From NCBI GenBank assembly GCA_004154925.1, contig QJNS01000120.1, positions 124,001 to 188,000 of the forward strand: 64,000 nt of DNA. Direction: 5' to 3'. Origin of the DNA: Monosporascus cannonballus (Eukaryota; Ascomycota; Sordariomycetes; Xylariales). Of the stretch, positions 13,330 to 24,096 are shown one piece after another (position 1 is the stretch's first letter; each line of letters starts with the position of its first letter). The position numbers and the translations under genes were made by a program. The notes beneath the pieces were generated by a model, which searched no databases, was not told the DNA's origin, and was given only the letters and a program-made list of their open reading frames with translations.

Positions 13330-13647
13330 TTTAATTTTAAGTAAATAAAGTTGTTAAAATTATTAAGGGATTAAAAAACGCGATTAACAAATTTTGTACC
13401 CTAAAACTAATGGTATTAACGTTAACGACATATATGGGAAAGCCGCGTAAAAACTTCGGATAAGGATTTTTCGGCCTTTAATTTTTTTTAATCTTTTCGA
13501 TTTCGCAATATGCCGATTAATCATAGAAATGAGGAATCCCGTCCTGTCGCATAAACGACTTTAACGAACATATTCCTTACAACGAAAAACCCCGTCTATT
13601 CTCTGACAATTAAGTTGCGGAACGGAATAAAAAAAATAAGGTATCAT
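13330..13647 (-). pseudogene. Zn(2)Cys(6)-cluster frame, antisense to gag-pol, of Gypsy B
   Basis: Minus strand, ATG at 13647-13645, reading Met-Ile-Pro-Tyr. The spacing CX2CX6CX8CX2CX6C is exact: cluster positions 3, 4 and 6 are Cys and positions 1, 2 and 5 are Tyr (TAT for TGT). One in-frame TAA lies between positions 5 and 6. A basic stretch (HIAKSKKIKKN) follows. The frame lies between chromodomain and 3' LTR and opposes pol. This copy and those of F and H keep different cysteines, and together cover all six. Confidence 0.7.
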
Positions 13648-13807
13648 ATTAAAACCTTCAAATTTAATTAAATTAGCTAAAGCAAATTGTTATTTGGATT
13701 TGCAGAAACGACGCTTAGATATACCGGAGGACATGTTGAAGGTATACGGAAGAACTTATCAGAAAAAAAGAAATCTTAAGGGCAAGATTTCCGGAAAAGG
13801 AAGATTA

Positions 13808-14193
13808 TATTACGACCTAACAAGCTACGGCCTCCAGAAACGGTCGTAACAGAAAAAGCCAAGAAAACTATGTGGATCAGATTACGTAGCGGATTACCAA
13901 CTCACTAATAATAAGCCAGTAAGCTAAATCACCAACTTACTAATGGTAAGCTAATAAACCGGATTACCAACTTATTGATAATAAGCTAGTAAGTTAGAAA
14001 AATATATACGTTTATTATTTCCATAATTTAAATAATTTTAGTTTATAATATAATATCGTTACCTAAGATATTTTTGATATTACAAAATATAATATAATTA
14101 CTATATTTATTACTTAAATTTCCACGATATTTCTGCTAATATAAACCCGTCGACTTAAGGTTTAATAGTTAGTTAAACCGCCTAGCTGTCACA
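13808..14193 (+). repeat. 3' LTR of Gypsy B
   Basis: 386 bp, TATTACGACC to GCTGTCACA, followed by TSD CCTGG (14194-14198). Its outer end (last about 60 bases) is unmutated whereas the middle is AT-converted. Contains the 35-bp repeat units at about 13895-13995. Confidence 0.9.
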
Positions 14194-14198
14194 CCTGG

Positions 14199-15095
14199 TT
14201 AAACTTGTTATATCCCGAGCGTAAGGTATATTATCTTTTTTTTGTTATCTTTCAAATTATGTATTGTTAATCTTAATTACCTTTATAATATACCAATCTA
14301 AGGTAATTAATCGTTTAATCCGAATATGTTACGGCCTGGTCACCCGTAAGAGCTCCAGAGTATATATGCAGCTGTAAGCACCAGGATGATTGCCACAATT
14401 GCGATCATTTCACCGATCTTTTGCCCTGGTGGCGTGATGGTATGGTGTAGCCATAACAGAATAATCTTATTTTTTATATTATTTTTTAACCCTTTATAAA
14501 ATATATCGATAAAAATATCGGCTTCGTTATCTTCTTATCCTACCTTAATTATAAAACTTTTGAAAATTATGGCGTATTTAAATACGGATCCTTTTTATCG
14601 GAATTGCAAAAGTTACTGGGCCGCAGATCGTTTTTTATCCGGATTGCCGAAATTGTTACGTATTTTATTTTCGAAATTAATGTAAAATGAAAAAAATTTA
14701 TTAAGAAAGTCCTTTTTATTTAACTTTTTTATTTCCAGAAAATTTCTTATAACGGGCTTAAACCAGTTAACTGTATCTCCCGTTAGGCATATTCTTATTA
14801 TTAAAACCTAATCCGTAGGGTTGTTAAAGTCCAGGAAACGAAAGTAAATTTATACCTAAGTTAGAAAAATCTAAGAGTTGCCCTTTTTATCGTATAGCTC
14901 CGGCTTTCTTGGTTTTATGCGAACCAGAAAGGCTTAGGCAGGTAACGTAACCCTAATTTGTCGGATTTCTTTCTCCAATTCCCGGATTCGAGCCTAAAGC
15001 TATTAAGTAAAGATTTTCTAAGCGTTAATCGACATTTTAATAATATTAAATATTGCTTAAAATCTAACGGTATTATTAAACAAAAACTTATAACG
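14199..15095 (-). pseudogene. Gypsy A leader and Gag N-terminal part
   Basis: Minus-strand Gag of A to the right of the B insertion, from the leader near 15095 down to 14199. It aligns with the better-preserved Gag of D (31260-32040) and B. Interrupted by the solo LTR at 14327-14458. No intact frame. Confidence 0.65.
14327..14458. repeat. Solo LTR, 132 bp, unmutated, inside Gypsy A
   Basis: TGTTACGGCC to CCATAACA, flanked on both sides by GAATA (14322-14326 and 14459-14463). Element D continues uninterrupted across the same site (31400-31420), confirming an insertion. Close to 50% G+C with no sign of RIP although surrounded by heavily RIPed DNA. The ends form an 8-bp near-inverted repeat (TGTTACGG / TGTTATGG). 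Either a solo LTR or a very small non-autonomous element; no coding capacity. Confidence 0.85.
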
Positions 15096-15468
15096 TATAA
15101 CGGCTTAACAATTTAACTAATTATTAAACCTTAATTGTACGGGTTTATGTTAACAGAAGTATCGTGAGAATCTGAGTAATAAATACAGTAATTATATTAC
15201 GTCTCGTAATTCCAAGGGTACCTTAGGTAACGATATTATATTGCAAACTAAAATTATTTAAACTTTGGAAATAATAAGCGTACATATATTTTTATAGGTT
15301 AATTAGGTCTTTATTGGATCTCGACGTTATCACAAATCTAATGCCATTGGATTCGGTTGGTTCTATATAGATTTATTTAGATCTTGATATCAAGGGAGAT
15401 CCAAATCACGTGACCCTTCTTTGTGGGTCCGACCGTCTTTGTGGCCGATCTTGGGTTGGGCCGTAACA
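15096..15468 (-). repeat. 5' LTR of Gypsy A
   Basis: 373 bp. The right (outer) half is nearly unmutated and contains ATCACGTGACCC near 15407; the left (inner) half is RIPed. Followed by TSD GTTAT (15469-15473). Confidence 0.9.
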
Positions 15469-15473
15469 GTTAT

Positions 15474-17340
15474 GTTTAAAGGTAAGGATCCTGCTAAGCT
15501 TCCACCCGTATAAAAGTTCATAAAGCAGTTCCAAAGTCATATGCGGCTGCGAAAGGCTCAAGGCGTTACTGCAGAACAGTTATTACAGTGAGCGTTCGGT
15601 ATTACCCTAAATAAAAAGATTCCTAATTAGATAGGTATATTTTCAAATAACCGGAATAATAACAATCGGAATAATAATAGCCGGAATAACGGCGGCAATA
15701 ATAGCAATAACCGCCTTATACTAAAATATTACTGTAAAATTTTTTTTTTAAAGATTATCCTTATATTAACGAAAACGTTAAACCCGATAGGTGGAACGAA
15801 ATTCTTAAAATTAGGAAAAAGATAAATAAGCATATTTCGAAAGTTCCCTTTTAGCAAAAGAAAAAGATTAAACGTTTGCAAAAGGAAAATAAGCCATAAA
15901 TTCCTTAATTAATATTAATATTTTTTATGGCAAGATTTCTTATAAGCCCATAGGCTAACGGTATTATTACCGGATATAGCTTAAAAAAATTTACTTTGCT
16001 AGATATTTGTTCCGATTTCTATATGGGAAATTATAAGGCTAATTTTTTTTGATTTATATTTACCGAAAGTTAAAGGAAACTTTTTAGCCGAAGAAAAATA
16101 TTTCGATATCGTAAGCGAAAATATACGAAAAATTACGTTTACTATACCGTTAAAAAAGTTTAATACCTTCCTTTTAAAGAATTATTTTTATATCCTTAAA
16201 ATATATATCAACCTAACTTCGTACCGATTATTTTAACAGGTTGGGATTTATTGGAATTACAAGATCGACGTTATATATTATAAGGCATTAAGTACAAAAA
16301 TAATTAAGGTTAATTAAATCGAACGCCAGCTTATTATATATTACGTTAAAATAACGCCGGGAAACGACAATAACAATATTGTTTTAATAATTTTTACAAT
16401 AACAGAAAAAAAGCCTATTGCTATTATCTCTGAAAACGAAAATAACCTAAAGAATAAAGTTATTTTCGAAAACGAAAATAAGGATTTCGTTCCGGAGCCC
16501 TTGATTCAAAAATTCCTATTTTCTAAATTAATTTTATAACAAAAGCTTTATGGCAATAACTCTAGGCTTTCTTTAAAGCCCTTAAAAGGAAACGTTACGT
16601 TATAGCACCGAAAATTTACATACCTAGAATTACGTACCCTTAAGAAAGTAATACAAATAGTTATCGGAGCAAAAATCTATTTGCTTTTAACGATTTAATA
16701 TTAAGATAATTAGCTTGTTAAAACGCGGAAAAAGATATTACGATGATAATTAATTAAGGACAGTAAACTTTTTAACACGATATGCGCTAATTTTTTCGAA
16801 TTTAATAACGCCTTTAATAAACGTACGAAAACGCTAATTATTACCTGTTTAATTATTAGAACTGAGATTAATTATATTTAAAGCGGAAAAAATATACTTT
16901 AACCGCCTTAATAAACCCAATACTTTTCTTTAAAAAATAAATTTATATTAATATTAAAATAATCGTATTAAATGGTAAAATTTCTTTTAGGAATAAATTT
17001 CGAAAATAGTTTTTCGATACAGGTATATCTTATAAACTTTTATCTCCATATATCAAAAAACCCGTAAACGTTTAAAAACGCGCCGGGGGCGTAATTATTA
17101 CGAAGATACGTTATCTAATTATTAATAATAACCTCTTTTCCGACTTATAGCCGGAAACTGTGAAAATAACTATATATATCGTTAATCGTATACCTATTTA
17201 TATTTTAAGTTAAAAAACTCTTATCTAGGTTTTTAACGAATAATTAGCCAAAAAGGATAAAACATTTATTTCCGAAAAAAGTTTAAAAACGAATATAACG
17301 AATATCGTACTTTTCGGATCAAAGGCTTATGCGCTTACGG
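15474..17340 (+). pseudogene. Copia E: Gag end, zinc knuckle, protease and first part of integrase
   Basis: Continues Gag from 1913. An Asn/Gly-rich low-complexity stretch (about 15640-15715) leads into a Cys-containing segment with the KDYPY...W signature (about 15718-15800). The GAG-pre-integrase segment has WxHRKFTYLELRTLKK near 16600-16660, and an integrase-type block (VNRxP...) lies near 17185-17230. Interrupted at 17341-17345 (AAGCT) by Gypsy C and resumes at 24097. Multiple stops. Confidence 0.75.
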
Positions 17341-17345
17341 AAGCT

Positions 17346-17735
17346 TGTTACGACCCGACAAGCTCCGGTCTCAAGAAACGGTTAGGCAGGGAGCACACGG
17401 GCCACCTCCCCGGGTCACGTAACGGTGATCACTGCCAAGCCAGTGATTATCAGTGATCAAAGGTGATCCCAAGTAATCGTGATCACCACCAACGGCGTGA
17501 TCACAAGTGATCAAACCAAAAAAAAGGATATATATATTTATTAATTTCATAATTTAAATAATTTTAACTTATAACACTTATTAATATTAATTGTTTATAA
17601 TATGTTTTTATATTTTGGCATTAAAAGATATAATATAATTAATATATTTATCATTTAAATTTTTACGATATTTCTGTTAATATAAATTAGTTAACTTAAA
17701 ATTTAATAATTAATTAAACCGTATAACTTATTATA
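17346..17735 (+). repeat. 5' LTR of Gypsy C
   Basis: 390 bp. The first about 170 bases are almost unmutated (TGTTACGACCCGACAAG...), with GGTCACGTAACGG and a cluster of GTGATCA/TGATCAC half-palindromes at about 17425-17515; the remainder is RIPed and ends TTATTATA. Confidence 0.92.
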
Positions 17736-17819
17736 TGTTATAAGTTTTTATTTAATAATATTATTAAACTTTGAGCAATATTTAATATTGTTAAAATATT
17801 AACCAGCATTTAAAAAACC

Positions 17820-20800
17820 CCTATTTAATAGTTTTAAGTTCGAATTCGGGAATTAAAAAAAAAGTTTAATAACATAAGGCTACGCCACCTGCCCAACCCT
17901 TTTTCGCCCGCATAAAGCCAAAAAAACCAGAATCTTATAATGAAAAAGGCAACTTTTAAACCTTAATAACTTAACAAATATAATCTTAGTAATAAAAATA
18001 TATTTAACAAAAAATATAGCTAATTAATTTAAGCTCATTATAAGAAATTTCTTAAAAGTAAAAAAAGCAAATAAAAAAGATTTTTTAATAAGATTTTTTT
18101 AATTTATATTAATTTCGAAAACAAAATGCGCAATAATTTCTGTAATCCGGATAAAAAATGATTTGCAGCCTAGCAATTCTTATAATTTCGACAAAAAGAC
18201 TATGTATTTAAATATGCTATAACTTTTAAAAGTTTTGCGGCTAAGGCCAGATAAAAAAACGATAAAGCCGACGTCTTTATTAATATATTTTATAAAGGGC
18301 TAAAAAATAATATGAAAAATAAAATTATTCGGATTAAATAATTAGTTGCTTTGAACCGGTATATTGTAAAAGTAATTAAGATTAATAATCGACAGTTTGA
18401 AAAATAACAAAAAAAATAATATGCCTTATGTTTGGAATACAAATCCAATTAAAGAAAAAAACGAAACGCACTTTTTATTTCTTATGGAACGGCGCCAGGA
18501 CCTATGGAATTCGGCGTTACCCATAAGCAGGATTAAAGCCAGATTAAGTGCTTTAATTACGGCAAAATGGGATATAAAACTTACAAATACAAGAAACCTA
18601 AAAAACCACGGCAAAATAATTAAACCCTTATACTGGAGGGATAATCCAGAAATAACTAAGGAAATAATAACAAAATTATTAACATAATTTAAGCCAAATA
18701 CAAATTAGGTTTATAACAAAAAGTTTAATAAGGACTTTTACGATAAAAAATATAACAAAAAATGCGAAAAATTAAAAAGCTAACTTAGCAAGCATTATAA
18801 GCATAATAAGAAACATTATAAAGATAATTACGCGAATATCAAAATTAAATAGAAAAAGTTTATCCCGGAATACCGGATCGATACGGCAAAATATATGCCA
18901 TATATTATCGACAACAAGAATATCCTAATTATAAGAAATGGGAATAGCATATTTACGAACGAATTACTTATATATATTATAAGGGATTTAATTTTCCAAA
19001 CCGTACCGGAAATAATAAGAATAATAAGTAATAATATCGACAGTTTCGAACTATAACTCCAGAAGACGTTCAATAGCTGGCCGAAATAAAAAGCTGCTCC
19101 GAAGAAAAATAATGCCCGTAAGAAAACCCCTTTTATTATTATAAATAATATAACTATTAAACAGAAAAACAATTAATTTAGTGTACGGTAAAAAAGCATT
19201 ATTAGAAAATTATTACGGATTTTTATTTTTAATTAATATTTACTGCAAATCTTTCAAAAAAAAGCTATTAAAAAAATACGTTGATTTACAGAAGATCTTT
19301 AAAACTATAACCAGGATAACGCATAATAAGATGTAATCGTAAATATAAAAAAAATAATTTATTCGATAAAAAGAATTATAGGAAACTTAAGAACAATTAA
19401 TATGGTTTAAAGGAATAATACGCCGGCAATAATGATAAATATAGCAGTTTAATGCGTTAAACGAAAAAATATAAGCAAAATTCGATAAACTCGAATAAAA
19501 ATTAAAAGAAAAAGGTTACTTGTAAAAAAGCCGCAAAATAACGAAACCTAGAGAAAGTAAAGAAAATTTCCAAAAAAGGCTTTAAATACGACGATAAGAA
19601 ACGTTAACGACCTTATTACTTTAAATATACGAATAAGAATATATTAATATACCGTAATGATAAATTGCAAAACTTTAAGCGGAAATTATATTATACCGGA
19701 TATAATTAATAAGTTTAAACTGTTATAAAAATATAAGTTAAAACCTTATACAGTAATAAATGTTAAAAGTTAGGAATTTATTTACGATAACGAGAGAATT
19801 ATATACGAAATTAATTACTTTGAGATTTTTATTTAAGGATAATATTAAACGGTTAATTTCGACATTATTCTATTCAGGAATTATAATATAATCTTAGGAT
19901 TACCATAGATACGCCAGTACGGAATTTTAATTAATGGCGGAATTGGCCAGGTAAAATTTATTTTATTTCTTATTAATAAACGAAAAAAAATTAAATTAGG
20001 ATTTTAATATTTGATCGATAATGGCGATAAATGCAAATATAAGGATACGATAAATACCTTATTACTTAAAAAAACAAAATATAAGAAAAAAATAGGTATT
20101 AAAAATAAATACGACGTATCGTTATTATTATTAAAACGAAATTAAAATAATTAAATAATAATTTAAAACAGTAAAAATAATAGATTAACGAATTAAAAAA
20201 TTTAATTAATATGTTATTACAGTATTACAGATATAAGCAGCTTTTTAAAAAAGAACTTAATACAAAATTATTAGAACATAATAAATAGGATTATAAAATA
20301 ATCTTTAAAAAAGGATTTTCGATAAAGTTTTACCTTATTTATAACCTTAATAAAAATAAGTTATATATTTTTAAAAAATGCCGAAAAAATTAGTTTTAAA
20401 AAAGATAAATTCGATTTTCGAAATTACCAATAAAATATCTTATGTTTTTTATATTTAAAAAGAATAGAAAATTACGACTTATGGTTAATTACCGATAATT
20501 GAACGACGTTACCGTTAAGGATTGAATATTATTACTTATAATTACGGAAATAAAAGACCGATTTTACAGAATTAAATAATTTATAGCATTTAATTTTAAA
20601 AATGGATATAACCTTATCAAAATTAATAAAAAAATACGCATAAAAAATAATCTTTAGGACGAAATACGGATTATTTGAATATTTGGTTATATTAATAGGA
20701 CTTATAAACGTACCAGTAATTTTTCAACGAATAGTAAATTATATATTACGAAAATACCTTAATATTTTCGTTATTTGCTATCTCGACAATATTTTCATTT

Positions 20801-23010
20801 TTTCAAAAACAGAAAAAGCATACGTAAAATACGTTTATAAAGTTCTTTAAGTTTTATAGGACGTAAAGTTACTTATTAATACGGAAAAGAGTTAGTTCCA
20901 TATATAGGAAATAAAATATCTGGGACATATTTTTACCTTAGGACATATTAGGATGGACTTTAAAAAAATCGTTGCAGTTACAAAATGGCAAACGCCAATA
21001 ACGGTTAAAGAGATATAGGCATTTTTCGGATTCGCCAATTACTATAGGAAGTTTATTCGAAACTTTAGTAAGATAATTATATTTTTAACAAACCTTACGA
21101 AAAAAAAAAAATTCAAATGGATGCCAGATACGGAAAAAATATTTCAGGATATTAAGAATATAATTATTAATAAACCAGTATTAATTATATACGATCCAAA
21201 CCGTTCCGTTAAATTAAAAACCCATATTTCGAATTACGCGTTAAACGTAATAATCGGATAACGAAATAATTAAGGCAAATTGCACCTTATTGTATTCTTT
21301 TCGTACAAATTAAAAGGAACCGAATTTAATTACGGCATTCCAAATAAGGAATTTATGGCCATTATTATAGTATTTCGAAAATTTAAGTATTTCCTAAAGG
21401 AAAATTTATACCAGGTTAAGGTTTATACGGATTATTAAAATCTTACTTAATTTATTACAACCAAATAATTTACAAAATAACAGCTTCGTTATGCGAAAAA
21501 ATTGGCGAACTTCGATTTCGTTATTATTTATAAAAAAGAATTAAAAAATAATAAAATAAATACTTTAAGTAAGCGACCAAATTTCGAAAAGAAATTAGTT
21601 AAAATTAGCGATATAATTTTTGATATAATTATAAAAGGATATTTACGCTTACGACAAATTGCGATAATTCGGGTAATACCTTTAGATATATATTTGAAAA
21701 TTTAACAATAAAACGATAATTTTTCAGAAAACCAAATAATAAATTAAATATAAGTTCCAGAAAAATATTAAAAAAATATAATACGAAAGATATATGAATA
21801 TTAGTTATATGGATATTTAAGGATTTACAAAATCCTAAAACAACTTTAACGTATATATTTCTTTTTTAAAATAAAATTAATAATATAAAAATTTTTACGG
21901 CAATATAATATTTGCGCTAAAGCAAAAATTCGACGATATAAACTATATAAAAAATTATAGCCATTATTAATTATAAAACGACCATAATATTTAATTATAT
22001 TTAATTTTATTACCAAATTTCTTATATTAAAAGATCCAGTTACAGAAATATATTACGATAGTATTTTCGTAATCGTCGATCGATTTATAAAATTTTCCTA
22101 TTTTTTACCATATTATAAGAATACAAATACCGAATAATTAATACATATTTTTTTTAAAACTATTTTCAATATATACCGATTACTAATAAAATTTATATTA
22201 AATAAAGAATTAACTTTTACATTTGCGTTTTGGCAAAGCCTTATGGCATAAATCGGCCTAAACCATAAATTATGCAGCGTATTTAAATTTTAAACAGATA
22301 AATAAATAAAACAAATAAATTAAATTTTAAAATTTTACTTATATTATTACATTAATTATACATAAAATAATTAAGTTAAAATTTTATTAATTGCATAATT
22401 AATTTATAATATTAATTATTACAAAAATATCAAAATAATATTTACGAATATAAATTTTGGTTTTATTTCAAGAGTTTATAAAAACGTACGCGATAATAGT
22501 TTAATTAATATCAAAATAACTTTTACGTTAAAATAGTTATAATAGCTATATTAAGAAATAAAGACGGAATTGGAATTCGTACAAAATCAAATAAGTAAGT
22601 ATTATAATTAAAAAAAATTAAAAAAATTAATTTTCGAAAAGGGGGAAATGGTTTTCCTTATTACCAAAAATATTTAAATAAAAAGACCTGATAAAAAACT
22701 CGATTTCAAATATATCGGTCCATATAAAATCGCCAAGAAAATCTCAGAAAACAATTATTAATTAGAATTTTTACCAAAAGTTAAACTTTATTTAATTTTT
22801 TATATTTTTATTCAAATTAACAATAAATATACTTAAAATATATACGGCATAAAATAATATAAAAATGGAAAATAAATAAATATACGAAATGGAAAAAGTT
22901 TTTAATATACGAAAATACAATGGATTTACCTAATATTTGATTAAATGGAAAAGGTATTCGTATTTTAAAAATATTTGAAAACCTATTAAAAACCTTATTG
23001 GCGTCTAATG
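17820..23010 (+). pseudogene. Gypsy C gag-pol remnant
   Basis: Gag about 17880-18690, including an uninterrupted 96-codon frame at 18397-18687; zinc-knuckle-like motif about 18785-18840; protease about 19640-19960; RT about 20400-20870 with catalytic box YLDN at 20779-20790 (second Asp changed to Asn); RNase H about 21130-21450; linker frame 21502-21705; integrase about 21800-22260; chromodomain about 22680-23010. Stops are frequent elsewhere. It corresponds residue by residue with B, which is how the domains were placed. Confidence 0.8.
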
Positions 23011-23149
23011 CCTATTAAAAAATTTTCATTAATAATAACGGGCGCATCTTAATTAATAGCCGACCAGTTGGTAACTAGGATATCGGGCCAATCGGCCGTA
23101 ATATATACTAACGTGGCAGCCGTAATAACAATCTCTAATTATTTTTATT

Positions 23150-23515
23150 TTTAACGTTTTTATTTTTCTAATTTATCTAATAATTAAAATTTACGTTATA
23201 CTATAATAATATTTTTCAAACGAACTAACGCCTTTTGTTTACGTAAATAAATAAAACGAAAAAGAATTTTATTTATTTTTTCCTAATATTTACGTTAAAC
23301 ATTAAAATAAAACCGTTAAAACTTTAATAATTGTTTTTTAATAAACGCTTTTTTGCATTTTAAGTATTAATATTTATAACGAATATTTTATAAAGAAAAA
23401 ATAAGTACGCCGATATTATTATAAAATCGATTTCGATTAATATATTCCTTATATTCCTTATATTTTTTATTATTTTACACCTTATATTTTTCGAAAAATA
23501 ATAAAAATAAAGCAT
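23150..23515 (-). pseudogene. Zn(2)Cys(6)-cluster frame, antisense to gag-pol, of Gypsy C
   Basis: Minus strand, ATG at 23515-23513. Cluster position 3 is Cys; positions 1 and 2 are Tyr at the right spacing. Positions 4-6 are found as TAT codons at CX2CX6C spacing after a 1-nt deletion between positions 3 and 4. The most damaged of the seven copies; called by analogy with B, F and H. Confidence 0.5.
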
Positions 23516-23701
23516 AATTTCGTAACTAAATTCGTTAAAGACTTTTACGAAATTAATATAACGAACGGTAAAAAAACGGAAAACGCGACGAAATTTGGAA
23601 ATACGAGACGATATAATTAAGAGCGAAAAAAAAGGATATTTACTAAACGAAAAAAAAAGAAAAGAAATCTTAAAGGCAAGATTTAAAGAGGGGGAAAATC
23701 G

Positions 23702-24091
23702 TGTTACGACCCGACAAGTTCCGGTTTCAAAAAACGGTTAGGCAGAGAGCACATAGGCCATCTCCCCGGGTCACGTAATAATAATTATTGCCAAGCCAGT
23801 GATCATCAGTGATTAAAGGTGATCCCAAGTGATTATGATCACCACTAATAGCGTGATTACAAATAATAAAGCTAAAAAAAAAGATATCTATATTTATTAA
23901 TTTTATAATTTAAATAGTTTTAATTTATAATACTTATTAATATTAATCGTTTATAATATATTTTTATATTTTGGTTTTAAGAGATATAATACAATTAATA
24001 TATTTATTGTTCAGATTTCCACGATATTTTTGCTAATATAAACTCGTCGACTTAAGGTTTAATAGTCGGTTAAACCGCATAGCTCGTTACA
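23702..24091 (+). repeat. 3' LTR of Gypsy C
   Basis: 390 bp, TGTTACGACC to CTCGTTACA. Preceded by a purine-rich stretch (GAGGGGGAAAATCG, 23688-23701) that fits a polypurine tract. The outer end is unmutated. Followed by TSD AAGCT. Confidence 0.92.
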
Positions 24092-24096
24092 AAGCT

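Larger units (their letters stand above)
7486..14193 (+). mobile_element. Gypsy (chromodomain type) element B, nested in A
   Basis: LTRs 7486-7871 and 13808-14193, both 386 bp. The target duplication is CCTGG on the right (14194-14198) and TCTGA on the left (7481-7485), the latter being CCTGG after one C-to-T and one G-to-A change. Total 6.7 kb. Same LTR family as D, with three 35-bp repeat units. Carries Gag, protease, RT, RNase H, integrase and chromodomain remnants in plus orientation, and the opposite-strand zinc-cluster frame at 13330-13647. Third nesting level: B inside A inside Copia E. Confidence 0.92.
1914..15468 (-). mobile_element. Gypsy (chromodomain type) element A, itself split by element B and a solo LTR
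   Basis: Two 373-bp LTRs (1914-2286 and 15096-15468) flanked by GTTAT (1909-1913 and 15469-15473). On the minus strand it starts TGTTACGGCCCAACC. Own interior: 2287-7480 and 14199-15095; the rest is element B plus a 132-bp solo LTR. Minus-strand remnants run Gag (15000 to 14200, continuing 7480-7000), protease about 6200-5950, RT about 5600-4950, RNase H about 4900-4450, integrase about 4250-3700, chromodomain about 3300-3100, all heavily RIPed. An opposite-strand zinc-cluster frame lies at 2457-2850. Confidence 0.9.
17346..24091 (+). mobile_element. Gypsy (chromodomain type) element C, nested in Copia E
   Basis: LTRs 17346-17735 and 23702-24091, each 390 bp, flanked by AAGCT (17341-17345 and 24092-24096). 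6.7 kb. Plus-strand Gag, protease, RT, RNase H, integrase, chromodomain, then an opposite-strand zinc-cluster frame near 23150-23515. LTR ends resemble those of A, B and D but the LTR middle is built from TGATCA-containing repeats. Confidence 0.93.
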
